Below are positions 38,281 to 51,000 of a stretch of 64,000 nt of DNA, in pieces. The notes under the pieces are model-generated. The model saw only the letters and a program-made list of their open reading frames with translations, was not told the origin of the DNA and did not search any database. Numbering within the stretch: the first letter of the stretch is position 1; the number at the start of each line of letters is the position of its first letter. Origin of the DNA: Bombus terrestris (Eukaryota; Arthropoda; Insecta; Hymenoptera; Apidae); assembly GCF_910591885.1 (NCBI RefSeq), contig NW_025963660.1, positions 1-64,000 of the forward strand, in the 5' to 3' direction. Made by a program: the position numbers and the translations under genes.

Positions 38281-39300
38281 TGTCCCACGTTGTTCCATGG
38301 TTTCCCACGTTGTCCCACGTTGTCCCACGTTGTCCCACGGTGTCCAACGATGTCCAACGGTGTCCAACGGTGTCCAACGGTGTCCAACGTTGTCCCACGT
38401 TGTCCCACGTTGTCCCACGTTGTCCCACGGTGTCCAACGATGTCCAACGGTGTCCCACGTTGTCCCACGTTGGCCCACGTTGGCCCACGTTGTCCCACGT
38501 TGTCCCACGTTGTCCCACGATGTCCCACGTTGTCCCACGTTGTCCCACGTTGTCCCACGTTGTCCCACGTTGTCCAACGGTGTCCAACGGTGTCCAACGG
38601 TGTCCAACGGTGTCCCACGTGGTCCCACGTTGTCCCACGTTGTCCCACGATGTCCCACGTTGTCCCACGTTGTCCCACGTTGTCCCACGTTGTCCCACGT
38701 TGTCCCACGTTGTCCCACGTTGTCCCACGGTGTCCAACGATGTCCAACGGTGTCCAACGGTGTCCAACGGTGTCCAACGGTGTCCCACGTTGGCCCACGT
38801 TGTCCCACGTTGTCCCACGTTGTCCCACGTTGTCCCACGTTGTCCCACGTTGTCCCACGTTGTCCCACGGTGTCCAACGATGTCCAACGGTGTCCAACGG
38901 TGTCCAACGGTGTCCAACGGTGTCCCACGTTGGCCCACGTTGTCCCACGTTGTCCCACGGTGTCCAACGATGTCCAACGGTGTCCCACGTTGTCCCACGT
39001 TGTCCCACGTTGTCCCACGTTGTCCCACGTTGTCCCACGATGTCCCACGTTGTACCACGTTGTCCCACGTTGTCCCACGTTGTCCCACGTTGTCCCACGT
39101 TGTCCCACGTTGTCCCACGTTGTCCCACGTTGTCCCACGTTGTCCCACGTTGTCCCACGTTTTCCCACGTTGTCCCACGTTGTCCCACGGTGTCCAACGA
39201 TGTCCAACGGTGTCCAACGGTGTCCCACGGTGTCCAACGTTGTCCCACGTTGTCCCACGTTGTCCCACGTTGTCCCACGTTGTCCCACGTTGTCCCACGT
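38281..39300 (+). repeat. Segmental duplication F, copy 1
   Basis: The block matches 45002-46021 at +6,721 bp (672 units plus the 1-bp shift at 44.16 kb). Landmarks are dimer 38291/45012, double TGGCCCACGT 38471/45192, GGTCCCACGT 38621/45342, rare TGTACCACGT 39051/45772, CCC-G 39181/45902 and CCA-T 39231/45952. The partner lacks the TTTCCCACGT present here at 39161. Confidence 0.88.
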
Positions 39301-39870
39301 TGTCCCACGTTGTCCCACGTTGTCCCACGTTGTCCCACGTTGTCCCACGTTGTCCCACGTTGTCCCACGGTGTCCAACGATGTCCCACGTTGTCCCACGT
39401 TGTCCCACGTTGTCCCACGTTGTCCCACGTTGTCCCACGTTGTCCCACGTTGTCCCACGTTGTCCCACGTTGTCCCACGTTGTCCAACGATGTCCAACGG
39501 TGTCCCACGTTGTCCCACGTTGTTCCATGGTTTCCCACGTTGTCCCACGTTGTCCCACGGTGTCCAACGATGTCCAACGGTGTCCAACGGTGTCCAACGG
39601 TGTCCAACGGTGTCCCACGTTGTCCCACGTTGTCCCACGTTGTCCCACGGTGTCCAACGATGTCCAACGGTGTCCCACGTTGTCCCACGTTGGCCCACGT
39701 TGGCCCACGTTGTCCCGCGTTGTCCCACGGTGTCCAACGATGTCCAACGGTGTCCAACGGTGTCCCACGGTGTCCAACGGTGTCCCACGTTGTCCCACGT
39801 TGTCCCACGTTGTCCCACGTTGTCCCACGTTGTCCCACGTTGTCCAACGATGTCCAACGGTGTCCCACGT

Positions 39871-42120
39871 TGTCCCACGTTGTTCCATGGTTTCCCACGT
39901 TGTCCCACGTTGTCCCACGTTGTCCCACGTTGTCCAACGGTGTCCCACGTTGTCCCACGTTGTTCCATGGTTTCCCACGTTGTCCCACGTTGTCCCACGT
40001 TGTCCCACGTTGTCCCACGTTGTCCCACGATGTCCCACGTTGTCCCACGTTGTCCCACGTTGTCCCACGTTGTCCCACGTGGTCCCACGTTGTCCCACGT
40101 TGTCCCACGGTGTCCAACGATGTCCAACGGTGTCCAGCGATGTCCAACGGTGTCCAGCGATGTCCAACGGTGTCCCACGTTGTCCCACGTTTTCCCACGT
40201 TGTCCCACGTTGTCCCACGGTGTCCAACGATGTCCAACGATGTCCAACGGTGTCCCACGTTGTCCCACGTTGTTCCATGGTTTCCCACGTTGTCCCACGT
40301 TGTCCCACGTTGTCCCACGATGTCCCACGTTGTCCCACGTTGTTCCATGGTTTCCCACGTTGTCCCACGTTGTCCCACGTTGTCCCACGGTGTCCAACGA
40401 TGTCCAACGGTGTCCAACGGTGTCCAACGGTGTCCAACGGTGTCCCACGTTGTCCCACGTTGTCCCACGTTGTCCCACGTTGTCCCACGTTGTCCCACGT
40501 TGTCCCACGTTGTCCCACGTTGTCCCACGTTGTCCCACGTTGTCCCACGTTGTCCCACGTTGTCCCACGTTGTCCCACGTTGTCCCACGTTGTCCCACGT
40601 TGTCCCACGGTGTCCAACGATGTCCAACGGTGTCCAGCGATGTCCAACGGTGTCCCACGTTGTCCCACGTTTTCCCACGTTGTCCCACGTTGTCCCACGT
40701 TGTCCCACGTTGTCCCACGTTGTCCCACGTTGTCCCACGTTGTCCCACGTTGTCCCACGGTGTCCAACGATGTCCAACGGTGTCCAGCGATGTCCAACGG
40801 TGTCCCACGTTGTCCCACGTTTTCCCACGTTGTCCCACGTTGTCCCACGGTGTCCAACGATGTCCAACGATGTCCAACGGTGTCCCACGTTGTCCCACGT
40901 TGTTCCATGGTTTCCCACGTTGTCCCACGTTGTCCCACGTTGTCCCACGGTGTCCAACGATGTCCAACGGTGTCCAACGGTGTCCAACGGTGTCCCACGG
41001 TGTCCCACGTTGTCCCACGTTGTCCCACGTTGTCCCACGTTGTCCCACGTTGTCCCACGATGTCCCACGATGTCCCACGTTGTCCCACGTTGTCCCACGT
41101 TGTCCCACGTTGTCCCACGTTGTCCCACGTTGTCCCACGTTGTCCCACGTTGTCCCGCGTTGTCCCACGTTGTCCCACGTTGTCCCACGTTGTCCCACGG
41201 TGTCCAACGATGTCCAACGGTGTCCAGCGATGTCCAACGGTGTCCCACGTTGTCCCACGTTTTCCCACGTTGTCCCACGTTGTCCCACGGTGTCCAACGA
41301 TGTCCAACGATGTCCAACGGTGTCCCACGTTGTCCCACGTTGTTCCATGGTTTCCCACGTTGTCCCACGTTGTCCCACGTTGTCCCACGGTGTCCAACGA
41401 TGTCCAACGGTGTCCAACGGTGTCCAACGGTGTCCAACGGTGTCCCACGTTGTCCCACGTTGTCCCACGTTGTCCCACATTGTCCCACGTTGTCCCACGT
41501 TGTCCCACGTGGTCCCACGTTGTCCCACGTTGTCCCACGGTGTCCAACGGTGTCCCACGTTGTCCCACGTTTTCCCACGTTGTCCCACGTTGTCCCACGG
41601 TGTCCAACGATGTCCAACGGTGTCCCACGTTGTCCCACGTTGTTCCATGGTTTCCCACGTTGTCCCACGTTGTCCCACGTTGTCCCACGTTGTCCCACGG
41701 TGTCCAACGATGTCCAACGGTGTCCAACGGTGTCCAACGGTGTCCCACGGTGTCCAACGGTGTCCCACGTTGTCCCACGTTGTCCCACGTTGTCCCACGT
41801 TGTCCCACGTTGTCCCACGTTGTCCCACGTTGTCCCACGTTGTCCCACGTTGTCCCACGTTGTCCCACGTTGTCCCACGTTGTCCCACGGTGTCCAACGA
41901 TGTCCAACGGTGTCCCACGTTGTCCCACGTTGTTCCATGGTTTCCCACGTTGTCCCACGTTGTCCCACGTTGTCCCACGGTGTCCAACGATGTCCAACGG
42001 TGTCCAACGGTGTCCAACGGTGTCCAACGGTGTCCCACGTTGTCCCACGTTGTCCAACGGTGTCCAACGGTGTCCAACGGTGTCCAACGGTGTCCAACGG
42101 TGTCCCAAGTTGTCCCACGT
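39871..42120 (+). repeat. Segmental duplication H, copy 3 with about 440 bp extra
   Basis: Partner of 35031-36860. The extra stretch near 40.5-41.0 kb contains TGTCCAGCGA at 40631 and 40781 and a dimer at 40901. It resembles 28.7-29.1 kb (TGTCCAGCGA 28801 and 28951, dimer 29071), so this copy keeps more of the ancestral block than the 35-kb copy. Confidence 0.86.
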
Positions 42121-43110
42121 TGTCCCACGTTGTCCCACGGTGTCCAACGATGTCCAACGGTGTCCAACGGTGTCCAACGGTGTCCAACGGTGTCCCACGT
42201 TGTCCCACGTTGTCCCACGTTGTCCCACGTTGTCCCACGTTGTCCCACGATGTCCCACGATGTCCCACGTTGTCCCACGTTGTCCCACGTTGTCCCACGT
42301 TGTCCCACGTTGTCCCACGTTGTCCCACGTTGTCCCACGTTGTCCCGCGTTGTCCCACGTTGTCCCACGTTGTCCCACGTTGTCCCACGGTGTCCAACGA
42401 TGTCCAACGGTGTCCAGCGATGTCCAACGGTGTCCCACGTTGTCCCACGTTTTCCCACGTTGTCCCACGTTGTCCCACGGTGTCCAACGATGTCCAACGA
42501 TGTCCAACGGTGTCCCACGTTGTCCCACGTTGTTCCATGGTTTCCCACGTTGTCCCACGTTGTCCCACGTTGTCCCACGGTGTCCAACGATGTCCAACGG
42601 TGTCCAACGGTGTCCAACGGTGTCCAACGGTGTCCCAAGTTGTCCCACGTTGTCCCACGTTGTCCCACGTTGTCCCACGTTGTCCCACGTTGTCCCACGA
42701 TGTCCCACGTTGTCCCACGTTGTCCCACGTTGTCCCACGTTGTCCCACGGTGTCCAACGATGTCCAACGGTGTCCAACGATGTCCAACGATGTCCAACGG
42801 TGTCCCACGTTGTCCCACGTTGTTCCATGGTTTCCCACGTTGTCCCACGTTGTCCCACGTTGTCCCACGGTGTCCAACGATGTCCAACGGTGTCCAACGG
42901 TGTCCAACGGTGTCCAACGGTGTCCCACGTTGTCCCACGTTGTCCCACGTTGTCCCACGTTGTCCCACGTTGTCCCACGATGTCCCACGTTGTCCCACGT
43001 TGTCCCACGTTGTCCCACGATGTCCCACGTTGTCCCACGTTGTCCCACGTTGTCCCACGATGTCCCACGTTGTCCCACGTTGTCCCACGTTGTCCCACGT
43101 TGTCCCACGG

Positions 43111-45211
43111 TGTCCAACGATGTCCAACGGTGTCCAACGGTGTCCCACGGTGTCCAACGGTGTCCCACGTTGTCCCACGTTGTCCCACGTTGTCCCACGT
43201 TGTCCCACGTTGTCCCACGATGTCCCACGTTGTCCCACGTTGTCCGACGTTGTCCCACGTTGTCCCACGTTGTCCCACGTTGTCCCACGGTGTCCAACGA
43301 TGTCCAACGATGTCCAACGGTGTCCCACGTTGTCCCACGTTGTTCCATGGTTTCCCACGTTGTCCCACGTTGTCCCACGTTGTCCCACGGTGTCCAACGA
43401 TGTCCAACGGTGTCCAACGGTGTCCAACGGTGTCCAACGGTGTCCCACGGTGTCCAACGATGTCCAACGGTGTCCCACGTTGTCCAACGGTGTCCCACGT
43501 TGTCCCACGTTGTCCCACGTTGTCCCACGTTGTCCCACGTTGTCCCACGTTGTCCCACGTTGTCCAACGATGTCCAACGGTGTCCCACGTTGTCCCACGT
43601 TGTTCCATGGTTTCCCACGTTGTCCCACGTTGTCCCACGTTGTCCCACGGTGTCCAACGATGTCCAACGGTGTCCAACGGTGTCCAACGGTGTCCAACGG
43701 TGTCCCACGTTGGCCCACGTTGTCCCACGTTGTCCCACGGTGTCCAACGATGTCCAACGGTGTCCCACGTTGTCCCACGTTGTCCCACGTTGTCCCACGT
43801 TGTCCCACGATGTCCCACGTTGTCCCACGTTGTCCCACGTTGTCCCACGATGTCCCACGTTGTCCCACGTTGTCCCACGTTGTCCCACGTTGTCCCACGG
43901 TGTCCAACGATGTCCAACGGTGTCCAACGGTGTCCAACGGTGTCCAACGGTGTCCCACGTTGGCCCACGTTGTCCCACGTTGTCCCACGGTGTCCAACGA
44001 TGTCCCACGGTGTCCCACGTTGTCCCACGTTGTCCCACGGTGTCCCACGTTGTCCCACGTTGTTCCATGGTTTCCCACGTTGTCCCACGTTGTCCCACGT
44101 TGTCCCACGGTGTCCAACGATGTCCAACGGTGTCCAACGGTGTCCAACGGTGTCCACGCGGTGTCCAACGATGTCCAACGGTGTCCCACGTTGTCCAACG
44201 GTGTCCCACGTTGTCCCACGTTGTCCCACGTTGTCCCACGTTGTCCCACGTTGTCCCACGTTGTCCCACGTTGTCCCACGTTGCCCCACGTTGTCCCACG
44301 TTGTCCCGCGTTGTCCCACGGTGTCCAACGATGTCCAACGGTGTCCAACGGTGTCCCACGGTGTCCAACGGTGTCCCACGTTGTCCCACGTTGTCCCACG
44401 TTGTCCCACGTTGTCCCACGTTGTCCCACGTTGTCCAACGATGTCCAACGGTGTCCCACGTTGTCCCACGTTGTTCCATGGTTTCCCACGTTGTCCCACG
44501 TTGTCCCACGTTGTCCCACGTTGTCCCACGTTGTCCCACGGTGTCCCACGGTGTCCAACGATGTCCAACGGTGTCCCACGTTGTCCCACGTTGTCCCACG
44601 ATGTCCCACGTTGTCCCACGTTGTCCCCCGTTGTCCCACGTTGTCCCACGTTGTCCCACGTTGTCCCACGTGGTCCCACGTTGTCCCACGTTGTCCCACG
44701 GTGTCCAACGATGTCCAACGGTGTCCCACGTTGTCCAACGGTGTCCCACGTTGTCCCACGTTGTCCCACGTTGTCCCACGTTGTCCCACGATGTCCCACG
44801 TTGTCCCACGTTGTCCCACGTTGTCCCACGTTGTCCCACGTTGTCCCACGGTGTCCAACGATGTCCCACGTTGTCCCACGTTGTCCCACGTTGTCCCACG
44901 TTGTCCCACGATGTCCCACGTTGTCCCACGTTGTCCCACGTTGTCCCACGTTGTCCCACGTTGTCCCACGTTGTCCAACGATGTCCAACGGTGTCCCACG
45001 TTGTCCCACGTTGTTCCATGGTTTCCCACGTTGTCCCACGTTGTCCCACGTTGTCCCACGGTGTCCAACGATGTCCAACGGTGTCCAACGGTGTCCAACG
45101 GTGTCCAACGGTGTCCCACGTTGTCCCACGTTGTCCCACGTTGTCCCACGGTGTCCAACGATGTCCAACGGTGTCCCACGTTGTCCCACGTTGGCCCACG
45201 TTGGCCCACGT
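43111..45211 (+). repeat. Segmental duplication G, copy 2, carrying the 11-bp unit
   Basis: Partner of 32881-34980. The irregular 11-mer at 44151-44161 stands where the other copy has a normal CCC-G, so it arose after the copies separated. The partner's 34.6 kb CCC-T run has a TGTCCCCCGT counterpart at about 44622. Confidence 0.88.
44151..44161 (+). repeat. 11-bp unit TGTCCACGCGG (phase shift +1)
   Basis: The only unit longer than 10 bp that I found. It creates an extra CpG (CGCGG) and moves all downstream units by one base until 54232. In the related copy at 33 kb the same place holds a normal CCC-G. In the + frame reading through it the ten-residue cycle is interrupted once by a short VSTRCPT segment. 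Confidence 0.93.
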
Positions 45212-46021
45212 TGTCCCACGTTGTCCCACGTTGTCCCACGTTGTCCCACGTTGTCCCACGTTGTCCCACGTTGTCCCACGTTGTCCCACGTTGTCCAACG
45301 GTGTCCAACGGTGTCCAACGGTGTCCAACGGTGTCCCACGTGGTCCCACGTTGTCCCACGTTGTCCCACGATGTCCCACGTTGTCCCACGTTGTCCCACG
45401 TTGTCCCACGTTGTCCCACGTTGTCCCACGTTGTCCCACGTTGTCCCACGGTGTCCAACGATGTCCAACGGTGTCCAACGGTGTCCAACGGTGTCCAACG
45501 GTGTCCCACGTTGGCCCACGTTGTCCCACGTTGTCCCACGTTGTCCCACGTTGTCCCACGTTGTCCCACGTTGTCCCACGTTGTCCCACGGTGTCCAACG
45601 ATGTCCAACGGTGTCCAACGGTGTCCAACGGTGTCCAACGGTGTCCCACGTTGGCCCACGTTGTCCCACGTTGTCCCACGGTGTCCAACGATGTCCAACG
45701 GTGTCCCACGTTGTCCCACGTTGTCCCACGTTGTCCCACGTTGTCCCACGTTGTCCCACGATGTCCCACGTTGTACCACGTTGTCCCACGTTGTCCCACG
45801 TTGTCCCACGTTGTCCCACGTTGTCCCACGTTGTCCCACGTTGTCCCACGTTGTCCCACGTTGTCCCACGTTGTCCCACGTTGTCCCACGTTGTCCCACG
45901 TTGTCCCACGGTGTCCAACGATGTCCAACGGTGTCCAACGGTGTCCCACGGTGTCCAACGTTGTCCCACGTTGTCCCACGTTGTCCCACGTTGTCCCACG
46001 TTGTCCCACGTTGTCCCACGT
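45002..46021 (+). repeat. Segmental duplication F, copy 2
   Basis: Partner of 38281-39300. Its left part overlaps duplication G, so 43-46 kb is related on one side to 33-35 kb and on the other to 38-39 kb. I infer either a larger ancestral duplication or crossover between the two source copies. Confidence 0.87.
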
Positions 46022-47801
46022 TGTCCCACGTTGTCCAACGGTGTCCCACGTTGTCCCACGTTGTCCCACGGTGTCCAACGATGTCCAACGGTGTCCAACG
46101 GTGTCCAACGGTGTCCAACGGTGTCCCACGTTGTCCCACGTTGTCCCACGTTGTCCCACGGTGTCCAACGATGTCCAACGGTGTCCCACGTTGTCCCACG
46201 TTGTCCCACGTTGTCCCACGTTGTCCCACGATGTCCCACGTTGTCCCACGTTGTCCCACGTTGTCCCACGTTGTCCCACGTCGTCCCACGTTGTCCCACG
46301 TTGTCCCACGTTGTCCCACGTTGTCCCACGTCGTCCCACGTTGTCCCACGTTGTCCCACGTTGTCCCACGTTGTCCCACGTTGTCCCACGTTGTCCCACG
46401 TTGTCCCACGGTGTCCAACGGTGTCCAACGATGTCCCACGTTGTCCCACGTTGTCCCACGTTGTCCCACGTTGTCCCACGATGTCCCACGTTGTCCCACG
46501 TTGTCCCACGTTGTCCCACGTTGTCCCACGTTGTCCCACGTTGTCCCACGTTGTCCCACGTTGTCCCACGTTGTCCCACGTTGTCCCACGTTGTTCCATG
46601 GTTTCCCACGTTGTCCCACGTTGTCCCACGGTGTCCAACGATGTCCAACGATGTCCAACGGTGTCCCACGTTGTCCCACGTTGTCCCACGTTGTCCCACG
46701 TTGTCCCACGTTGTCCCACGTTGTCCCACGTTGTCCCACGGTGTCCCACGGTGTCCAACGATGTCCCACGTTGTCCCACGTTGTCCCACGTTGTCCCACG
46801 TTGTCCCACGATGTCCCACGTTGTCCCACGTTGTCCCACGTTGTCCCACGTTGTCCCACGTTGTCCCACGTTGTCCCACGTTGTCCCACGTTGTCCCACG
46901 TTGTCCCACGGTGTCCAACGATGTCCAACGGTGTCCAACGGTGTCCCACGGTGTCCAACGGTGTCCCACGTTGTCCCACGTTGTCCCACGTTGTCCCACG
47001 TTGTCCCACGTTGTCCCACGATGTCCCACGTTGTCCCACGTTGTCCGACGTTGTCCCACGTTTTCCCACGTTGTCCCACGTTGTCCCACGGTGTCCAACG
47101 ATGTCCAACGGTGTCCAACGGTGTCCCACGGTGTCCAACGTTGTCCCACGTTGTCCCACGTTGTCCCACGTTGTCCCACGTTGTCCCACGTTGTCCCACG
47201 TTGTCCCACGTTGTCCCACGTTGTCCCACGTTGTCCCACGTTGTCCCACGTTGTCCCACGTTGTCCCACGTTGTCCCACGTTGTCCCACGTTGTCCCACG
47301 TTGTCCCACGTTTTCCCACGTTGTCCCACGTTGTCCCACGGTGTCCAACGATGTCCAACGGTGTCCCACGTTGTCCAACGGTGTCCCACGTTGTCCCACG
47401 TTGTCCCACGTTGTCCCACGTTGTCAAACGATGTCCCACGTTGTCCCACGTTGTCCCACGTTGTCCCACGTTGTCCCACGTTGTCCCACGTTGTCCCACG
47501 TTGTCCCACGTTGTCCCACGTTGTCCCACGTTGTCCCACGGTGTCCCACGATGTCCAACGGTGTCCAACGGTGTCCCACGGTGTCCAACGGTGTCCCACG
47601 TTGTCCCACGTTGTCCCACGTTGTCCCACGTTGTCCCACGTTGTCCCACGTTGTCCCACGTTGTCCAACGATGTCCAACGGTGTCCCACGTTGTCCCACG
47701 TTGTTCCATGGTTTCCCACGTTGTCCCACGTTGTCCCACGTTGTCCCACGGTGTCCAACGATGTCCAACGGTGTCCAACGGTGTCCAACGGTGTCCCACG
47801 T

Positions 47802-48221
47802 TGTCCCACGGTGTCCAACGATGTCCAACGGTGTCCAACGGTGTCCCACGGTGTCCAACGTTGTCCCACGTTGTCCCACGATGTCCCACGTTGTCCCACG
47901 TTGTCCCACGTTGTCCCACGTTGTCCCACGTTGTCCCACGTTGTCCCACGTTGTCCCACGTTGTCCCACGTTGTCCCACGTTGTCCCACGTTGTCCCACG
48001 TTGTCCCACGTTGTCCCACGTTGTCCCACGGTGTCCAACGGTGTCCAACGATGTCCCACGTTGTCCCACGTTGTCCCACGTTGTCCCACGTTGTCCCACG
48101 ATGTCCCACGTTGTCCCACGTTGTCCCACGTTGTCCCACGTTGTCCCACGTTGTCCCACGTTGTCCCACGTTGTCCCACGTTGTCCCACGTTGTCCCACG
48201 TTGTCCCACGTTGTTCCATGG
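47802..48221 (+). repeat. Local duplication P, copy 1
   Basis: The block matches 49982-50391 at +2,180 bp (CCA-T 47852/50032), shrinking to +2,170 bp at the dimer (48212/50382), so one unit differs. The shared order is CCC-G, CCA-A, CCA-G, CCA-G, CCC-G, CCA-T, then a long CCC run. Confidence 0.75.
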
Positions 48222-48461
48222 TTTCCCACGTTGTCCCACGTTGTCCCACGTTGTCCCACGTTGTCCCACGGTGTCCAACGATGTCCAACGATGTCCAACG
48301 GTGTCCCACGTTGTCCCACGTTGTTCCATGGTTTCCCACGTTGTCCCACGTTGTCCCACGTTGTCCCACGGTGTCCAACGATGTCCAACGGTGTCCAACG
48401 GTGTCCAACGGTGTCCAACGGTGTCCCACGTTGTCCCACGTTGTCCCACGTTGTCCCACGA

Positions 48462-48691
48462 TGTCCCACGTTGTCCCACGTTGTCCCACGTTGTCCCACG
48501 TTGTCCCACGTTGTCCCACGTTGTCCCACGTTGTCCCACGTTGTCCCACGTTGTCCCACGTTGTCCCACGTTGTCCCACGTTGTCCCACGTTGTCCCACG
48601 TTGTCCCACGTTGTCCCACGTTGTCCCACGTTGTCCCACGTTGTCCCACGTTGTCCCACGTTGTCCCACGTTGTCCCACGTTGTCCCACGT
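48462..48691 (+). repeat. Perfect run of 23 consensus units
   Basis: Twenty-three identical CCC-T units, the longest perfect run I noticed. It lies in a longer CCC-only tract of 35 units (48422-48771) interrupted only by terminal A or G bases. Such a uniform stretch suggests recent local expansion or replication slippage in whole 10-bp steps. Confidence 0.85.
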
Positions 48692-49981
48692 TGTCCCACG
48701 GTGTCCCACGGTGTCCCACGTTGTCCCACGTTGTCCCACGTTGTCCCACGTTGTCCCACGTTGTCCCACGGTGTCCAACGATGTCCAACGGTGTCCAACG
48801 GTGTCCCACGGTGTCCAACGGTGTCCCACGTTGTCCCACGTTGTCCCACGTTGTCCCACGTTGTCCCACGTTGTCCCACGTTGTCCCACGTTGTCCAACG
48901 ATGTCCAACGGTGTCCCACGTTGTCCCACGTTTTTCCATGGTTTCCCACGTTGTCCCACGCTGTCCCACGTTGTCCCACGGTGTCCAACGATGTCCAACG
49001 GTGTCCAACGGTGTCCAACGGTGTCCAACGGTGTCCCACGTTGTCCCACGTTGTCCCACGTTGTCCCACGGTGTCCAACGATGTCCAACGGTGTCCCACG
49101 TTGTCCCACGTTGTCCCACGTTGTCCCACGTTGTCCCACGTTGTCCCACGATGTCCCACGTTGTCCCACGTTGTCCCACGTTGTCCCACGTTGTCCCACG
49201 TTGTCCCACGTTGTCCCACGTTGTCCCACGTTGTCCCACGTTGTCCCACGTTGTCCCACGTTTTCCCACGTTGTCCCACGTCGACCCACGGTGTCCAACG
49301 ATGTCCAACGGTGTCCAACGGTTTCCCACGGTGTCCAACGTTGTCCCACGTTGTCCCACGTTGTCCCACGTTGTCCCACGTTGTCCCACGTTGTCCCACG
49401 TTGTCCCACGTTGTCAAACGATGTCCCACGTTGTCCCACGTTGTCCCACGTTGTCCCACGTTGTCCCACGTTGTCCCACGTTGTCCCACGTTGTCCCACG
49501 TTGTCCCACGTTTTCCCACGTTGTCCCACGTTGTCCCACGGTGTCCAACGATGTCCAACGGTGTCCCACGTTCTCCCACGTTGTCCCACGTTGTCCCACG
49601 TTGTCAAACGATGTCCCACGTTGTCCCACGTTGTCCCACGTTGTCCCACGTTGTCCCACGTTGTCCCACGTTGTCCCACGTTGTCCCACGTTGTCCCACG
49701 TTGTCCCACGTTTTCTCACGTTGTCCCACGTTGTCCCACGGTGTCCAACGATGTCCAACGGTGTCCCACGTTGTCCAACGGTGTCCCACGTTGTCCCACG
49801 TTGTCCCACGTTGTCCCACGTTGTCAAACGATGTCCCACGTTGTCCCACGTTGTCCCACGTTGTCCCACGTTGTCCCACGTTGTCCCACGTTGTCCCACG
49901 TTGTCCCACGTTGTCCCACGTTGTCCCACGTTGTCCCACGTTGTCCCACGTTGTCCCACGTTGTCCCACGTTGTCCCACGT

Positions 49982-50391
49982 TGTCCCACGGTGTCCAACG
50001 ATGTCCAACGGTGTCCAACGGTGTCCCACGGTGTCCAACGTTGTCCCACGTTGTCCCACGATGTCCCACGTTGTCCCACGTTGTCCCACGTTGTCCCACG
50101 TTGTCCCACGTTGTCCCACGTTGTCCCACGTTGTCCCACGTTGTCCCACGTTGTCCCACGTTGTCCCACGTTGTCCCACGTTGTCCCACGTTGTCCCACG
50201 GTGTCCAACGGTGTCCAACGATGTCCCACGTTGTCCCACGTTGTCCCACGTTGTCCCACGTTGTCCCACGATGTCCCACGTTGTCCCACGTTGTCCCACG
50301 TTGTCCCACGTTGTCCCACGTTGTCCCACGTTGTCCCACGTTGTCCCACGTTGTCCCACGTTGTCCCACGTTGTCCCACGTTGTTCCATGG
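49982..50391 (+). repeat. Local duplication P, copy 2
   Basis: Partner of 47802-48221. It follows a stretch (49262-49831) rich in private changes: CGACCCACGG at 49282, TTCTCCACGT-like TTCTCCCACG at about 49571, and TTTCTCACGT at 49712. Confidence 0.74.
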
Positions 50392-50651
50392 TTTCCCACG
50401 TTGTCCCACGTTGTCCCACGTTGTCCCACGGTGTCCAACGATGTCCAACGGTGTCCAACGGTGTCCAACGGTGTCCAACGGTGTCCAACGGTGTCCAACG
50501 GTGTCCCACGTTGTCCCACGTTGTCCCACGTTGTCCCACGTTGTCCCACGATGTCCAACGGTGTCCAACGGTGTCCCACGGTGTCCAACGGTGTCCCACG
50601 TTGTCCCACGTTGTCCCACGTTGTCCCACGTTGTCCCACGTTGTCCCACGG

Positions 50652-51000
50652 TGTCCAACGATGTCCAACGGTGTCCAACGGTGTCCCACGGTGTCCAACG
50701 GTGTCCCACGTTGTCCCACGTTGTCCCACGTTGTCCCACGTTGTCCCACGTTGTCCCACGTTGTCCCACATTGTCCAACGATGTCCAACGGTGTCCCACG
50801 TTGTCCCACGTTGTTCCATGGTTTCCCACGTTGTCCCACGTTGTCCCACGTTGTCCCACGGTGTCCAGCGATGTCCAACGGTGTCCAACGGTGTCCAACG
50901 GTGTCCAACGGTGTCCAACGGTGTCCCACGTTGTCCCACGTTGTCCCACGTTGTCCCACGGTGTCCAACGATGTCCAACGGTGTCCCACGTTGTCCCACG
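50652..51000 (+). repeat. Block K, upstream related copy
   Basis: Contains TGTCCCACAT at 50762, a dimer at 50812 and TGTCCAGCGA at 50862, with the same spacing as 58770, 58820, 58870 (offset 8,008 bp) and 60560, 60610, 60660. It is the third copy of this marker trio. Confidence 0.85.
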
